This document shows, piece by piece, positions 49,895-59,021 of a DNA stretch of 64,000 bases (positions are counted from its first letter, which is position 1; every line of letters begins with the position of its first letter). Below the pieces are notes generated by a model, which was not told the origin of the DNA, did no database searches, and saw only the letters and a list, made by a program, of their open reading frames with translations. A program made the position numbers and the translations under genes. This stretch comes from PXAH01 sp964605645 (GTDB taxonomy: Bacteria; Omnitrophota; Gorgyraeia; Duberdicusellales; 4484-171), in NCBI GenBank assembly GCA_964605645.1, contig CAZSDJ010000002.1, positions 19,800 to 83,799 on the forward strand, given 5' to 3'.

Positions 49895-50833
49895 ATGGAA
49901 ATTATTCTTCTTTTTAGCCTTCTCTTTATTCTTCTTATAATCTTGTTTATTTTGTTGATTTATTTGCGAAAAAATAAAAAGGAAGAAATATCTAAAAGAT
50001 TAGAACTACTGAAGGAAGAAATTTCTAAAGATTTAAGTCAAACCCAAAGTAATTACCTCAATTCTTTTAATTCCATTTTTTCTCAATTAGCCAAATTATA
50101 TGAAAAAATGGGAGGCCTAGATAAAGAAAGTAAAGAAATTCATAGCCTTACCAAAACTTTCCAAACTATTCTAATCCCCACCAAGAAAAGAGGCACTTTA
50201 GGTGAGAATTTAGTTGAAAGCTTACTACGAGAAGTTTTACCTGATGAAACTATATTAACTCAATACACATTTAAAGATGGCAAAAGAGTTGATTTTGCGG
50301 TTAAACTTCCCGATGCTTTGATCCCTATTGATGCAAAATTTTCCCTAGATACCTTCAGAAATTATGCAGAAGCAGAAGAATCTGAAAAAAAGCAGAAGCG
50401 AAAGGTATGTATTGAAAGTATAAAAAAAAGAATTATAGAAACTGCTCAATATATTTATCCCGATGAAGGCACTGTTGATTTTTCACTAATGTATGTCCCT
50501 TCAGAAAGTGTATATTATTTTATAGTTACAGATACTGATCTCCTAGAATTTGCCAGAGGCAAAAAAGTATTTATTACCGGCCCCAATACTTTATATATTT
50601 ATTTAAAAACTTTATGTATTGGGTTTCGGGCTTTAAAAATTGGAAGAAGCGCAAAGCAAATTTATGATATTTTAGGCCGGCTGGAAAAAGATATTGGAGA
50701 TTTTATCAAAGATTACAATATATTGGGGACTCACCTCCGTTCGGCAAGTTCAAAGTATCAGGAATTAAATCAAAAAATAGAAAAAGTAGCTAGCCAATTA
50801 AAAACTATTGAAAATATCAAAGATGAAGCTTAA
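49895..50833 (+). CDS. rmuC: RmuC-family DNA recombination protein
   Basis: 312 residues: one N-terminal transmembrane helix (about 3-25), a coiled-coil segment to about 95, then the RmuC nuclease-like domain. RGTLGENLVESLLRE, GKRVDFAVKLPD and the PIDAKFSLD segment are signatures. RmuC limits inversions at repeats in E. coli. Starts 5 nt after coaC. Overlaps the DUF167 gene by 11 bp. Confidence 0.9.
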   Translation: MEIILLFSLLFILLIILFILLIYLRKNKKEEISKRLELLKEEISKDLSQTQSNYLNSFNSIFSQLAKLYEKMGGLDKESKEIHSLTKTFQTILIPTKKRGTLGENLVESLLREVLPDETILTQYTFKDGKRVDFAVKLPDALIPIDAKFSLDTFRNYAEAEESEKKQKRKVCIESIKKRIIETAQYIYPDEGTVDFSLMYVPSESVYYFIVTDTDLLEFARGKKVFITGPNTLYIYLKTLCIGFRALKIGRSAKQIYDILGRLEKDIGDFIKDYNILGTHLRSASSKYQELNQKIEKVASQLKTIENIKDEA

Positions 50834-51041
50834 GGTTCGAGTTATTCCTGGTGCAAAAAAAATCAAGATACATTTTTCTGATAAATTAAATAAAATTTAT
50901 CTTACCGCAGCCGCTCAAGATGGAAAGGCCAACAAGCAATTAAAAAAAGTTTTAGCTGACCACCTAGGAGTTAAGCCAAGAAAAGTGTTAATAAAAACTG
51001 GGGAAAAGTCTCGAAATAAATTAATTGAAGTAAATGAATAA
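50823..51041 (+). CDS. DUF167/YggU family small protein
   Basis: About 72 residues. KVRVIPGAKK near the start and AAAQDGKANKQLKKVLA then GEKSRNKLIEV match YggU/UPF0235. Function unknown. ATG 50823 starts the conserved beta strand. Overlaps rmuC upstream and pgeF (8 bp) downstream. Confidence 0.88.
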   Translation: MKLKVRVIPGAKKIKIHFSDKLNKIYLTAAAQDGKANKQLKKVLADHLGVKPRKVLIKTGEKSRNKLIEVNE

Positions 51042-51705
51042 AAAGATCAAGCTCCAAGAGACTGAAAACTGCTTTTTTATAAAAAACATATTTCCTCATA
51101 AAATAGTTGCCGGCTTTACAAAAACTTCTCTTTTGGGCCGGCTCCCGTCTGATTTTTACAAATTAATATCATATATAGGTAAAGACGTGAAGTTTAGCTA
51201 TATGAATCAGAAGCATTCCAACCAGATAGCTATAATTAAAAAAGCTGGCGCATATGATTCAGATGGATTATTTACCGAACAAAAAAAACATTTTTTAATT
51301 GTAAAAACTGCCGATTGTTTGCCTTTGTTTTTTGCCAAAAAAAATTCTTGGGTGGGGGTTATTCATCTGGGCTGGCGCTCGGCAAAAAAAGGGATATTAA
51401 CTAAGATTTCTTTTAATTTAGCAGATTTTAAAGTTGTAGCTGGAGTGGGTTTGCGTAGCTGTTGCTATCAGGTTGGAGAAGAATTTAGAGAATGTAAAGA
51501 TTTATCTTCTTATTTAAAAGTAACTCCAAAGGGAATTTTTTTTAATCCAGTGAAATTTGCCAAAGAACAATTAGTTTTAAAAGGATTAGATAAAGATAAT
51601 TTTTTTGATTTAGGACTATGCAGCCATTGTTTGCAGGGTAGTTTTTTTTCTTACAGAAGGGACAAGGCTACTCAGCGTAATCTTTCCTTTATCGGGATCA
51701 ATTAA
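51034..51705 (+). CDS. pgeF: PgeF/YfiH (LACC1) family protein
   Basis: 223 residues. MNQKHSNQIAII, TADCLPLFF and VIHLGWRSAKKG supply the Cys and two His of the active site; SFFSYRRD is the C-terminal motif. E. coli PgeF edits peptidoglycan precursors by removing misincorporated L-Ser, and homologues act on purine nucleosides; either is possible here. The first of the conserved His residues and the Cys are present, so the enzyme looks active. Last gene of the run from pyk. Confidence 0.88.
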   Translation: MNKKIKLQETENCFFIKNIFPHKIVAGFTKTSLLGRLPSDFYKLISYIGKDVKFSYMNQKHSNQIAIIKKAGAYDSDGLFTEQKKHFLIVKTADCLPLFFAKKNSWVGVIHLGWRSAKKGILTKISFNLADFKVVAGVGLRSCCYQVGEEFRECKDLSSYLKVTPKGIFFNPVKFAKEQLVLKGLDKDNFFDLGLCSHCLQGSFFSYRRDKATQRNLSFIGIN

Positions 51706-51732
51706 AATATATCAATAATTCTACTTATTTAT

Positions 51733-51750
51733 CCCACAAGATATTGTGGG
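51733..51750 (+). terminator. Hairpin downstream of pgeF
   Basis: CCCACAA-GATA-TTGTGGG, a 7-bp perfect stem 28 nt after the pgeF stop. It is followed by an AT-rich stretch but not a pure T run, so it is a weak terminator candidate. Confidence 0.45.
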
Positions 51751-51806
51751 CATATTTAATAACTACTATATATAGTAAAATCATTAAAAATTATAATAAA
51801 TTATAC

Positions 51807-51835
51807 TTGACAATGATCGATATGGCGTTTTTAAT
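51807..51835 (+). promoter_or_regulatory. Promoter of the pilus operon
   Basis: TTGACA (51807-51812), 17 nt, TTTAAT (51830-51835), 36 nt before the HTH gene. Confidence 0.55.
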
Positions 51836-51870
51836 ATAAATATATCTAAAAATGGGTAAAATAGCATAAA

Positions 51871-52053
51871 ATGAAAAAAAGAAGGTTACCAAGATTGATG
51901 ACAGTTGATGAGCTTGCTGATTATTTAGGCCTGAAGAAGCAAACTATTTATAATTGGCTGCACCAAAAAAAGATTTCGGGGATAAAAATTGGTAAAGTTT
52001 GGCGTTTTGATAGAAAATATATAGATAAATGGTTAAACGATTTGAGTAAATAA
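51871..52053 (+). CDS. Small excisionase/MerR-type HTH DNA-binding protein
   Basis: 60 residues, one winged HTH_17 domain. LMTVDELADYLGLKKQTIYNW is the recognition-helix region (quoted in part: DELADYLGLKK) and IKIGKVWRFDRKYIDKWL the wing. Many such proteins sit alone beside integrases; here there is no integrase. It lies 2 bp upstream of the pilM-pilN gene at the head of the operon, so a regulator of pilus expression is more likely than an excisionase. Confidence 0.82.
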   Translation: MKKRRLPRLMTVDELADYLGLKKQTIYNWLHQKKISGIKIGKVWRFDRKYIDKWLNDLSK

Positions 52054-52055
52054 TT

Positions 52056-53546
52056 ATGGCAAAGAAAAAAATCGGTTTATATTTAGGTGCTAATTCTGTG
52101 GGAGTTGCAGCCAAAGATGGTAAAAACTTAACTTCAATTAGTAGTTTTAATTTCTCTTCTCTGGAGGGAGAAAAAACTGAATATTTAGATGAGAATTTAC
52201 GTTGGGGAGCTTTGATTCGTAAAACTTTGCGTGATGCGAAAGTTGACGAGAAGGAAATTTATCTTTCTTTGGCTGATCGTGATTTTATTGTGAGATCTGT
52301 AGAACTGCCCCTGATGAATAAAAAAGAGATAGAGTCTTCGCTTGTATATGAAGTAGAAAAATATATCCCTTTTAAAGCGGAAGAATTAGTTTGGGATTAT
52401 CAATACACTCGCTTGGCGAAGGAAAAAAAAGTAAATGTATCTTTTGTCGGGATACGCAAAAGTAATCTCGACAGAATAAAAGAAGTCCTTGAACGGCTGG
52501 AATTAAAGGAGTTAGCTATAGAGCCGTCTTGTATTTCTTTAGCCCGATTGTTTAAAACCGTAAAAGAAATTAAAAATTATAAGAATTTTGCCCTTCTTGA
52601 TTTAACTTCGCAGGAAACTTATTTAACCTTTTTCCAGGAAGATTTACCAATATTCAATCGCTATCTAAACATGAAAGAGAAAGAGGGCGATCTTAATTTA
52701 GATAGTTTTGTTGAAGGGGTTAATTTTTCATTTCAATATTTTCACCGAGAATTTAAAGGTTACAATCTAGATAAACTTTTTATTTTATCTTCGGAAGCGG
52801 AAATAAAAAAAGCAATAGATTCTTTAAAAGAAAACCTCTCGTTAGATGTATTACAGATTTTTCCTGATAGTTTGACATTTCATAAAAATTCATCAGTTGA
52901 AAACGCAAAAGCCTTAGGGGCTATCGAAAGAGATGGCTCTCCATATAAATTCAAACCTGTACTAAAGAGCATAAAAGAATCTGCGCTCTCAGGGGTTGCG
53001 GCAATTGACAGTGTTAGTTGGAGATGGGGATTGTTGTCGATAGTAGGGGCTGTAGTTGTAATTATTTATTTTATTATCTCATTTATTTTCAGCAATTATC
53101 TTGGTATGGAAAAAACATTATTAGAAAAAAAAGAAACAAATTTAAGTTTGCCTCAAGAATTACAAGATGATGGCTGGCAAAATTTAGATCCAGCTTTAGA
53201 AAAACAACATCAAAATATAAGGAAATTAAAAGATATAAAAAAAGAAAAAGTTTTTTTTGCTGATTTATTAACAATATTTTCAGATAGGGATATACTTCCG
53301 AGCCAATTATGGCTGGATAGTTTAAGAATAACCAAGAGAGGCAAAAAAGATTATAGTGTTAACATTACCGGTTATATTTATAAAGGTGATGGTTACCAAG
53401 AAAGATCCGGAGTAAATCAATTTGCGGAAAATTTAAAACAAAGTCCCGTTGTCAATTTTTTATTTAATTCGGTAGAACTTAAATCTACGGATAAAAGAGT
53501 AATTAGAGAGTTTGATGTAACAGAATTTCTAATAATTTTAGAATAA
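52056..53546 (+). CDS. PilM-PilN fusion, type IV pilus inner-membrane assembly protein
   Basis: 496 residues. Residues 1-300 are a PilM-like actin-fold domain (YLGANSVGVAAKDG start, PFKAEELVWDYQY). A transmembrane helix follows at about 328-350 (LLSIVGAVVVIIYFIISF). The rest is a PilN-like periplasmic domain, similar in layout to GspL. In most type IV pilus systems PilM and PilN are separate and bind through the PilN N-terminal peptide; the fusion makes this link covalent. Upstream of PilO and PilP homologues. Confidence 0.85.
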   Translation: MAKKKIGLYLGANSVGVAAKDGKNLTSISSFNFSSLEGEKTEYLDENLRWGALIRKTLRDAKVDEKEIYLSLADRDFIVRSVELPLMNKKEIESSLVYEVEKYIPFKAEELVWDYQYTRLAKEKKVNVSFVGIRKSNLDRIKEVLERLELKELAIEPSCISLARLFKTVKEIKNYKNFALLDLTSQETYLTFFQEDLPIFNRYLNMKEKEGDLNLDSFVEGVNFSFQYFHREFKGYNLDKLFILSSEAEIKKAIDSLKENLSLDVLQIFPDSLTFHKNSSVENAKALGAIERDGSPYKFKPVLKSIKESALSGVAAIDSVSWRWGLLSIVGAVVVIIYFIISFIFSNYLGMEKTLLEKKETNLSLPQELQDDGWQNLDPALEKQHQNIRKLKDIKKEKVFFADLLTIFSDRDILPSQLWLDSLRITKRGKKDYSVNITGYIYKGDGYQERSGVNQFAENLKQSPVVNFLFNSVELKSTDKRVIREFDVTEFLIILE

Positions 53547-53556
53547 CGATATAAAT

Positions 53557-54069
53557 ATGAAAGACCTATCACAATTAGATGTTAAAGAATTAGGTAATTA
53601 CAAAAACACCATTGCAATTATCGTTATTGTTATAATTGGCGGTTTTTTTATGAGAAATTATTTTATTAATTATCAACAAGATTTAAAAAAGATAGAGGAA
53701 AAAACTGTGTTTTTAGAAAATACAAAAAATAAGGCGAAGGAATGGAGAAATTTAAGAGAAGAATATCGAAGCTTATCTAAAGATTTTTTAGATCAACAAC
53801 CTTTAATCGTTAAAAAGTATGTTGAAGAAGAAGCAAGGAGGAATAATATTGAAGTAAGTTCGCTAAAAACCAATAAAAAAATGGTAGGTTCTTTCCAAAA
53901 TGTTACCATGGAATTATCTTTAACAATTCGTTCTTATAGTAATTTAGTTAGTTTTATTAAATCTGTGGAAGAAAAAAATATATTTATTGATAGGTTTTTT
54001 CTTGATAAATCTCAAGATGAAAAAATGAGGGCCAAAATTAGCTTAGATACTATACTGGTTGATAAATGA
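53557..54069 (+). CDS. PilO-like pilus assembly protein
   Basis: 170 residues: N-terminal transmembrane helix (about 18-34, IAIIVIVIIGGFFM), a coiled coil to about 100 and a small ferredoxin-like periplasmic domain. Primary sequence is weak, so the call rests on layout and on position between PilMN and PilP. It should pair with the PilN part of the preceding protein. Overlaps the next gene by 4 bp. Confidence 0.75.
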   Translation: MKDLSQLDVKELGNYKNTIAIIVIVIIGGFFMRNYFINYQQDLKKIEEKTVFLENTKNKAKEWRNLREEYRSLSKDFLDQQPLIVKKYVEEEARRNNIEVSSLKTNKKMVGSFQNVTMELSLTIRSYSNLVSFIKSVEEKNIFIDRFFLDKSQDEKMRAKISLDTILVDK

Positions 54070-54416
54070 AAAATATAATTTTTATAATAATTATATTGAT
54101 AATGCCCTATAGTTGGGCGCAGCAGAATCAGGTGAATCCTTTTGAATCGGTGCTGCCTGAAGAAGAGAGGGATGTTTCCCGCCAAAGGGAGAGGACAAGA
54201 GAAAAGGTAGTTGTACTTCCTGAATCGATAGTAGTTGAGGGTGTCCTTTGGGGTGGTAAGTTTCCTAAAACTATAATTAACGGAGAAGTTTATTCTGTCG
54301 GTGACCAATTGAATGATGTTAATGCAACTGTATTTAAAATTGAAGAAAATAATGTTTTTATTTCATATTCCGGGAAGATATTTAAAGAGAAACCAAAAAA
54401 GGGGAGGAGAAGATGA
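54066..54416 (+). CDS. PilP/GspC-like periplasmic pilus protein
   Basis: 116 residues with a signal peptide (about 1-18, ends SWAQ). The beta-rich VVEGVLWGGKFPKTIINGEV and VGDQL segment resembles the PilP/GspC homology region that connects the inner-membrane complex to the secretin. A charged C-terminus (KKGRRR). Assigned mainly by position before the secretin, which it overlaps by 4 bp. Confidence 0.7.
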   Translation: MKNIIFIIIILIMPYSWAQQNQVNPFESVLPEEERDVSRQRERTREKVVVLPESIVVEGVLWGGKFPKTIINGEVYSVGDQLNDVNATVFKIEENNVFISYSGKIFKEKPKKGRRR

Positions 54417-55972
54417 AAAAATTGAAATTATTTTTTACGGTGTTTTTTTTAATTACTGCATTTTCGGTTTTTGGCCAAGGTGGGGGTAGTTACTCATCAT
54501 CAGATGGAAAAAATTTTAATGATTTATATCAAGATAATATTTATGGTGATTATTTTCTTTTTGCCGCGGAACAATCCGTATCTCTAGATTTAGAAGATGC
54601 TCATTTAGTTGATGTATTAAAGATGTTGTCCCAGCAGACCGGCCTTAATTTTATCTCAACCGAGGCAGTAAGAGATAGAAAAATCACTCTTTATATTCAA
54701 GATGTGCCGCTGAAGCAGGCAATGGATATAATTTTTAACGCCAATAATTTAAATTACAATTTTTATCCGGAATCTAAGATGTTTGTAGTCAAAGAAATGG
54801 GAAGGCCTAGCCTTGAATTGAAAACTAAAGTATATCATCTAAAGTATGCTAGAGTTTTAAATTCAGTTATGCAAAGAGAAATTGATCAAATTTTAGAAAA
54901 TATCAAAAAAGGCGGCGCTGATAGTGATGTCAGCGGAAGCGGCGGTACAAACAGTGCCGGAGAAAAAGCGGGGATAAAGGAAGTAATTGAGCAAGCGTTA
55001 AGTGAGTCAGGAAGAGTTGTTGCAAATCAACCTACCAATTCTTTAGTTGTGATTGATGTCCCTTCTCAGTTTCCGATTATCGATGATCTTGTTGCCAGGT
55101 TAGATACTCCTCCGCAAAAAGTGATGATTGAAGTTGAAATTCTTGATGTAAGCAAAGATGCAATTGATAAAATAGGGATTAAACACGATGGAATTGTAAG
55201 AAGTGGGATTTCCAGTTTGTTTACACCTTTTCCATCTACATTTAGTCCTGATAAAGGCCCGATTCCTTGGCGGACTTCTACAGTTGACCTTACTGATATT
55301 AATATAGTAGCTCAACTTTACAAACAAGATACGACAGCTAAAATTCTAGCTCGCCCCAGAATTATGACCCTTAATAACGAAACTGCTGAAATCGATGTTG
55401 TAACCGATGAAGTAATCGGAACGAAAGTAGAGTATGATGGTGATGGAAATATTCAGTCGAGTGAAGCGCAAAGAATTTCTGATATAGGGGGCTATAAAGG
55501 TTCTGGCGTGACTCTTCGCGTAACACCCCAAATTAATCCTTTAACCAATGAAATTACCTTGATAGTTTATCCTTCGGTAGTAGATACTAGTGATTCGACA
55601 TTTACAGATGAGAATGGTAATGTTTATAGAAATATTGAAGACAGAAGCACTCGTTCAGTGGTTCGGCTGGACGAAGGGGAGACCTTGCTTTTGGGCGGAT
55701 TGATAAAAAATGATAAAAAAGAGATTATAACTAAAGTCCCTTTTTTCGGGGATATTCCTTTATTAGGAGCTTTATTCCGTCATAAAGATACTACTGGGAC
55801 CGGTGATAGAGAGTTGCTGGTGTTTTTGACTCCCAAACTACTTGGCGGGAGAAATTTACTGGCCAAAAAAGAAAATTCAATAAATTTATTAAAAAGAGAG
55901 CAGGCTGATCCAGTGCACAAAACATCAGTTACTAGCAGCCTCGACCACTTTTCAAAGACAAGAAGGGATTAA
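54413..55972 (+). CDS. PilQ/GspD-type secretin
   Basis: Outer-membrane pore of 519 residues. Signal peptide about 1-21. An N0/STN-like domain (ISLDLEDAHLVDVLKML region, DVPLKQAMDIIF) precedes one N-domain (VVANQPTNSLVVIDVP), then the secretin core (EVEILDVSKD, KILARPRIMTLNNE, LLLGGLIKNDKKE, VPFFGDIPLLGALFRH). A Gly/Ser-rich stretch near 167-180 is a linker. Shorter than proteobacterial PilQ, without AMIN domains, so peptidoglycan binding must come from elsewhere. Confidence 0.93.
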   Translation: MKKLKLFFTVFFLITAFSVFGQGGGSYSSSDGKNFNDLYQDNIYGDYFLFAAEQSVSLDLEDAHLVDVLKMLSQQTGLNFISTEAVRDRKITLYIQDVPLKQAMDIIFNANNLNYNFYPESKMFVVKEMGRPSLELKTKVYHLKYARVLNSVMQREIDQILENIKKGGADSDVSGSGGTNSAGEKAGIKEVIEQALSESGRVVANQPTNSLVVIDVPSQFPIIDDLVARLDTPPQKVMIEVEILDVSKDAIDKIGIKHDGIVRSGISSLFTPFPSTFSPDKGPIPWRTSTVDLTDINIVAQLYKQDTTAKILARPRIMTLNNETAEIDVVTDEVIGTKVEYDGDGNIQSSEAQRISDIGGYKGSGVTLRVTPQINPLTNEITLIVYPSVVDTSDSTFTDENGNVYRNIEDRSTRSVVRLDEGETLLLGGLIKNDKKEIITKVPFFGDIPLLGALFRHKDTTGTGDRELLVFLTPKLLGGRNLLAKKENSINLLKREQADPVHKTSVTSSLDHFSKTRRD

Positions 55973-56013
55973 GTAAATGAAAAAAAATTATTGACACTGG
56001 TAGAATTGTTACT

Positions 56014-57723
56014 ATGGCGCGTTATAAAAGAATCGGTGATATTTTAATTTCAGAAGGGATCATAACCGAGGCTCAGCTCAAAGAAGCGATAGTTATTCAG
56101 GAAAAAGAAGGCGGTAAATTAGGGGAAATTTTAATTAAGCTTGGGCATGTGGATGAAAAACAAATTGTAATTGCTTTAAGCAAGCAGTTAAATATTTCCT
56201 ATATCTCTGCTGCTTCTGATAAATTAAAACCAATTGCTGATCAAAATTTAGAACAATTAATTCCTCGTGAATTCGCGGCGAAAAATATAGTGCTGCCTTT
56301 GTCGCGTAATCTTAATTCTTTAACAGTCGCGATGTTTGATCCGTTAGATTTAATCTTAATAGATAATTTAAAGAAAATTACCGGCTGTGAAATCAATCCT
56401 GTTGTTACAACCCGCAGTAATATTCGTAAGGCAATCGAGGATTTTTACGGAAAAGAAAAAATATTTCGAGATGCTATTCAATCTGCAGATCAAAATAATG
56501 AAGAATCGATTACTGAAATTTCTTCAGAAGAAACTGATCTCAGCTTAGATAAAATAATTGCCAAAGCCGGAGAAGCCCCGGTTGTTAAATTGGTTGATTT
56601 AATAATTCGCCAAGCGATTGATGATAATGCTTCTGATATTCATATTGAACCGCGTTACGGTAAATTGTCTTTGCGCTATCGAATAGATGGAGTATTATAT
56701 GATATGCCTTCTCCTTCTCAAGCCTTGTATTTGCCGATAATTTCCCGGATTAAAATCTTATCAAAAATGGATATTGCCGAAAAACGGCTGCCGCAAGACG
56801 GCGGTTTCATGGTCAAAATGAATAAAAAATTAATTGATTTAAGGGTGTCCACCCTGCCTACCATATATGGAGAAAAGGTGGTGCTGAGGATTTTAGATAA
56901 GTCGCGAGTACCTCTTGAACTTACAAAATTAGGTTTTTTGCCGCAAGAATTAGAACTTATCAGAAAAGGAGTTGTGACATCTTATGGTTTAATTCTACTT
57001 ACCGGCCCAACCGGATCCGGTAAATCTACTACTCTTTATGCGGCTTTAAACGAAGTAAAATCTGAAGCTAAAAATATTGTGACTGCTGAAGATCCGGTTG
57101 AATACAGAATGGCGGGCGTAAATCAAGTCCAGGTTAAACCTGACGTTGGCTTAACTTTTGCTAATGCCTTACGTTCATTTTTGCGCCAAGATCCTGATAT
57201 AATTTTAGTAGGTGAAACCAGAGATCTCGAAACTGCGGAAATGACTATCCGCGCGGCCTTAACGGGGCATTTAGTTTTTTCAACTCTTCACACCAATGAC
57301 GCGGCCTCCACTATTACCAGGCTTATCGATATCGGCCTGCCTGCATACCTTGTTACAGCATCTTTGCGCTTAATTATTGCCCAGAGATTAGTGAAGAAAT
57401 TATGTCCTGATTGTAAAGAGCCGTATGAGGTAAAAAAAGAAGATATTCCCAAAGGGATTGAACTTAATTCTACGGTAATTTATCGGCCCAAAGGGTGTGA
57501 TAAGTGTAATTCTATCGGTTATAAAGGAAGATCGGTAATAACAGAAATAATACTTTTTGATGATGACCTGAAAGAGGCCGTTCACAAAGGAGCGCCGTCT
57601 TTTCAAATCATGGAAATCGCTAAGAAAAAAGGAACTTTTTCATTGCTGGAAAGCGGGATAAAAAGGGTGGAAGAAGGCATCACATCTTTAGACGAAGTAT
57701 TGTCTGTAGCCACCGGGATATAA
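56014..57723 (+). CDS. PilB/GspE assembly ATPase
   Basis: Hexameric motor for pilus extension, 569 residues. N-terminal GspE_N domain (RIGDILISEGIIT), DNASDIHIEP, Walker A GPTGSGKSTTLYAAL near 331, the Asp box, Walker B region LRQDPDIILVGE and the His box HLVFSTLHTND. Tetracysteine zinc site CPDCK ... CDKC as in PilB. No retraction ATPase PilT is in the window. Confidence 0.94.
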   Translation: MARYKRIGDILISEGIITEAQLKEAIVIQEKEGGKLGEILIKLGHVDEKQIVIALSKQLNISYISAASDKLKPIADQNLEQLIPREFAAKNIVLPLSRNLNSLTVAMFDPLDLILIDNLKKITGCEINPVVTTRSNIRKAIEDFYGKEKIFRDAIQSADQNNEESITEISSEETDLSLDKIIAKAGEAPVVKLVDLIIRQAIDDNASDIHIEPRYGKLSLRYRIDGVLYDMPSPSQALYLPIISRIKILSKMDIAEKRLPQDGGFMVKMNKKLIDLRVSTLPTIYGEKVVLRILDKSRVPLELTKLGFLPQELELIRKGVVTSYGLILLTGPTGSGKSTTLYAALNEVKSEAKNIVTAEDPVEYRMAGVNQVQVKPDVGLTFANALRSFLRQDPDIILVGETRDLETAEMTIRAALTGHLVFSTLHTNDAASTITRLIDIGLPAYLVTASLRLIIAQRLVKKLCPDCKEPYEVKKEDIPKGIELNSTVIYRPKGCDKCNSIGYKGRSVITEIILFDDDLKEAVHKGAPSFQIMEIAKKKGTFSLLESGIKRVEEGITSLDEVLSVATGI

Positions 57724-57733
57724 GGTTAATTAT

Positions 57734-58960
57734 ATGGCGGTATTTAATTACAAAGCGAAAACAAAAGCTGCAAAAACCGTAACCGGCCGAGAAGAAGCTT
57801 TATCTAAGAATGAATTAATTTCAAAGTTAAAAAGTAAAGGGCTTTTTATCGTAGCGATAGAAGAGGAAAAACAAAAAAAAGAAGCTTCCCAAAAAAGTAC
57901 TTACATAAAGAAAAAAGGGAAAAGAAATTCCTTAAAATTACATGATTTAACTTTTTTAGCGCGTAATCTGGCTACAATGCTTTCCAGCGGCGTGACCCTG
58001 CTGCGGACCTTAGATCTGGTTTCTAACCAAACAGAAAGTTTCAAATTAGGCAAGGTTTTAAAAAAGTGTTCTCAAGACGTTCGCGATGGGCTTTCTTTCA
58101 GGGAAGCTGTTAAAAAATACCCGGCCGTTTTTTCCAATTTATGGGCCGGGATTGTGCAAGTAGGAGAAGCTTCCGGTAATCTGCCTTTTGTTTTAGATAA
58201 ATTAGCTGATTACTTAGAATTACGAATGGAGTTTGAAAGAAAAATAAAAAGCGCTTTGGTTTATCCGGTGATTTTAATAGGAGCGGCAACTCTGGCAGTA
58301 TTTGCATTTGTTAAATTGATATTTCCTAAATTCAAAGAACTTTTTACTCAATTTGATATTGAATTACCGGCTTTGACTAAAAGTATTCTTTTGATCAGCG
58401 GGTTTTTGGAAAAAAATTTTTGGTTTATTCTAATCGGAATTATTGCATTAATATTTATTTTTAATTGGCTCAAAAAACAGCAAGATTTTAAAAAGACAAT
58501 AGATAAGTTGTTATTTAAAGTTCCTCTTTTGGGAAATACAATGTTTTTGATTTATATTGAAAGATTTACTTCGATTATTTATATTTTGTTAGAAAGCGGG
58601 CTGCCTTTAGTTTACACTTTAGAGATTTCGGCAAAAAGTATTGGGAATTCTGTTTTACAGAATCAATTACTGGCTGCCGCCGGAAACGTTAAAGAAGGCG
58701 CTTCTCTTTCTGAAGAATTAGCGAAGTTAGGAGCATTTCCGGTTCTTGTAGCTGAGATGGCAAAGATCGGCGAAGAAACCGGAAGCATGCCGGAAGTTTT
58801 TAGTAAAGTTTCATCCCATTACCGGAAAGAATTAACTACAAGAGTGGAAAGAATTATTGCCGCCTTTGAACCGGTGATGATTATTGTTATGGGGCTGGTT
58901 ATCGGCGTTATTGTGATTGCTTTATTTTTACCATTATTTAAAATTTCAACTTTGCAGTGA
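57734..58960 (+). CDS. PilC/GspF inner-membrane platform protein
   Basis: 408 residues with two T2SSF cytoplasmic helical domains (about 70-195 and 275-395) and three transmembrane helices near 175, 225 and 385. FLARNLATMLSSGVTLLRTL and GEETGSMPEVFSKVSSHY are family signatures. It holds the pilin complex and couples it to PilB. Ten bp after pilB; a new promoter follows for the pilin genes. Confidence 0.93.
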   Translation: MAVFNYKAKTKAAKTVTGREEALSKNELISKLKSKGLFIVAIEEEKQKKEASQKSTYIKKKGKRNSLKLHDLTFLARNLATMLSSGVTLLRTLDLVSNQTESFKLGKVLKKCSQDVRDGLSFREAVKKYPAVFSNLWAGIVQVGEASGNLPFVLDKLADYLELRMEFERKIKSALVYPVILIGAATLAVFAFVKLIFPKFKELFTQFDIELPALTKSILLISGFLEKNFWFILIGIIALIFIFNWLKKQQDFKKTIDKLLFKVPLLGNTMFLIYIERFTSIIYILLESGLPLVYTLEISAKSIGNSVLQNQLLAAAGNVKEGASLSEELAKLGAFPVLVAEMAKIGEETGSMPEVFSKVSSHYRKELTTRVERIIAAFEPVMIIVMGLVIGVIVIALFLPLFKISTLQ

Positions 58961-58968
58961 GATAAGCA

Positions 58969-58998
58969 TTGACAAGAAAGGAAAAAATATTGTATACT
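58969..58998 (+). promoter_or_regulatory. Promoter of the major pilin gene
   Basis: TTGACA (58969-58974), 18 nt, TATACT (58993-58998), then AGGAGG before the ATG at 59022. Strong signals suit a highly expressed pilin. Confidence 0.75.
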
Positions 58999-59021
58999 TT
59001 AGTTACAAAAAGGAGGTTTCT

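Noticed and set aside
51871..52053. Prophage or integrative element marked by the excisionase-like gene
   Set aside because: No integrase, phage genes or att-like repeats are near, and housekeeping and pilus genes flank it directly.
55973..56013. Promoter TTGACA before the PilB gene
   Set aside because: A TTGACA occurs at about 55991, but no -10 box lies at a usable distance before the ATG at 56014.
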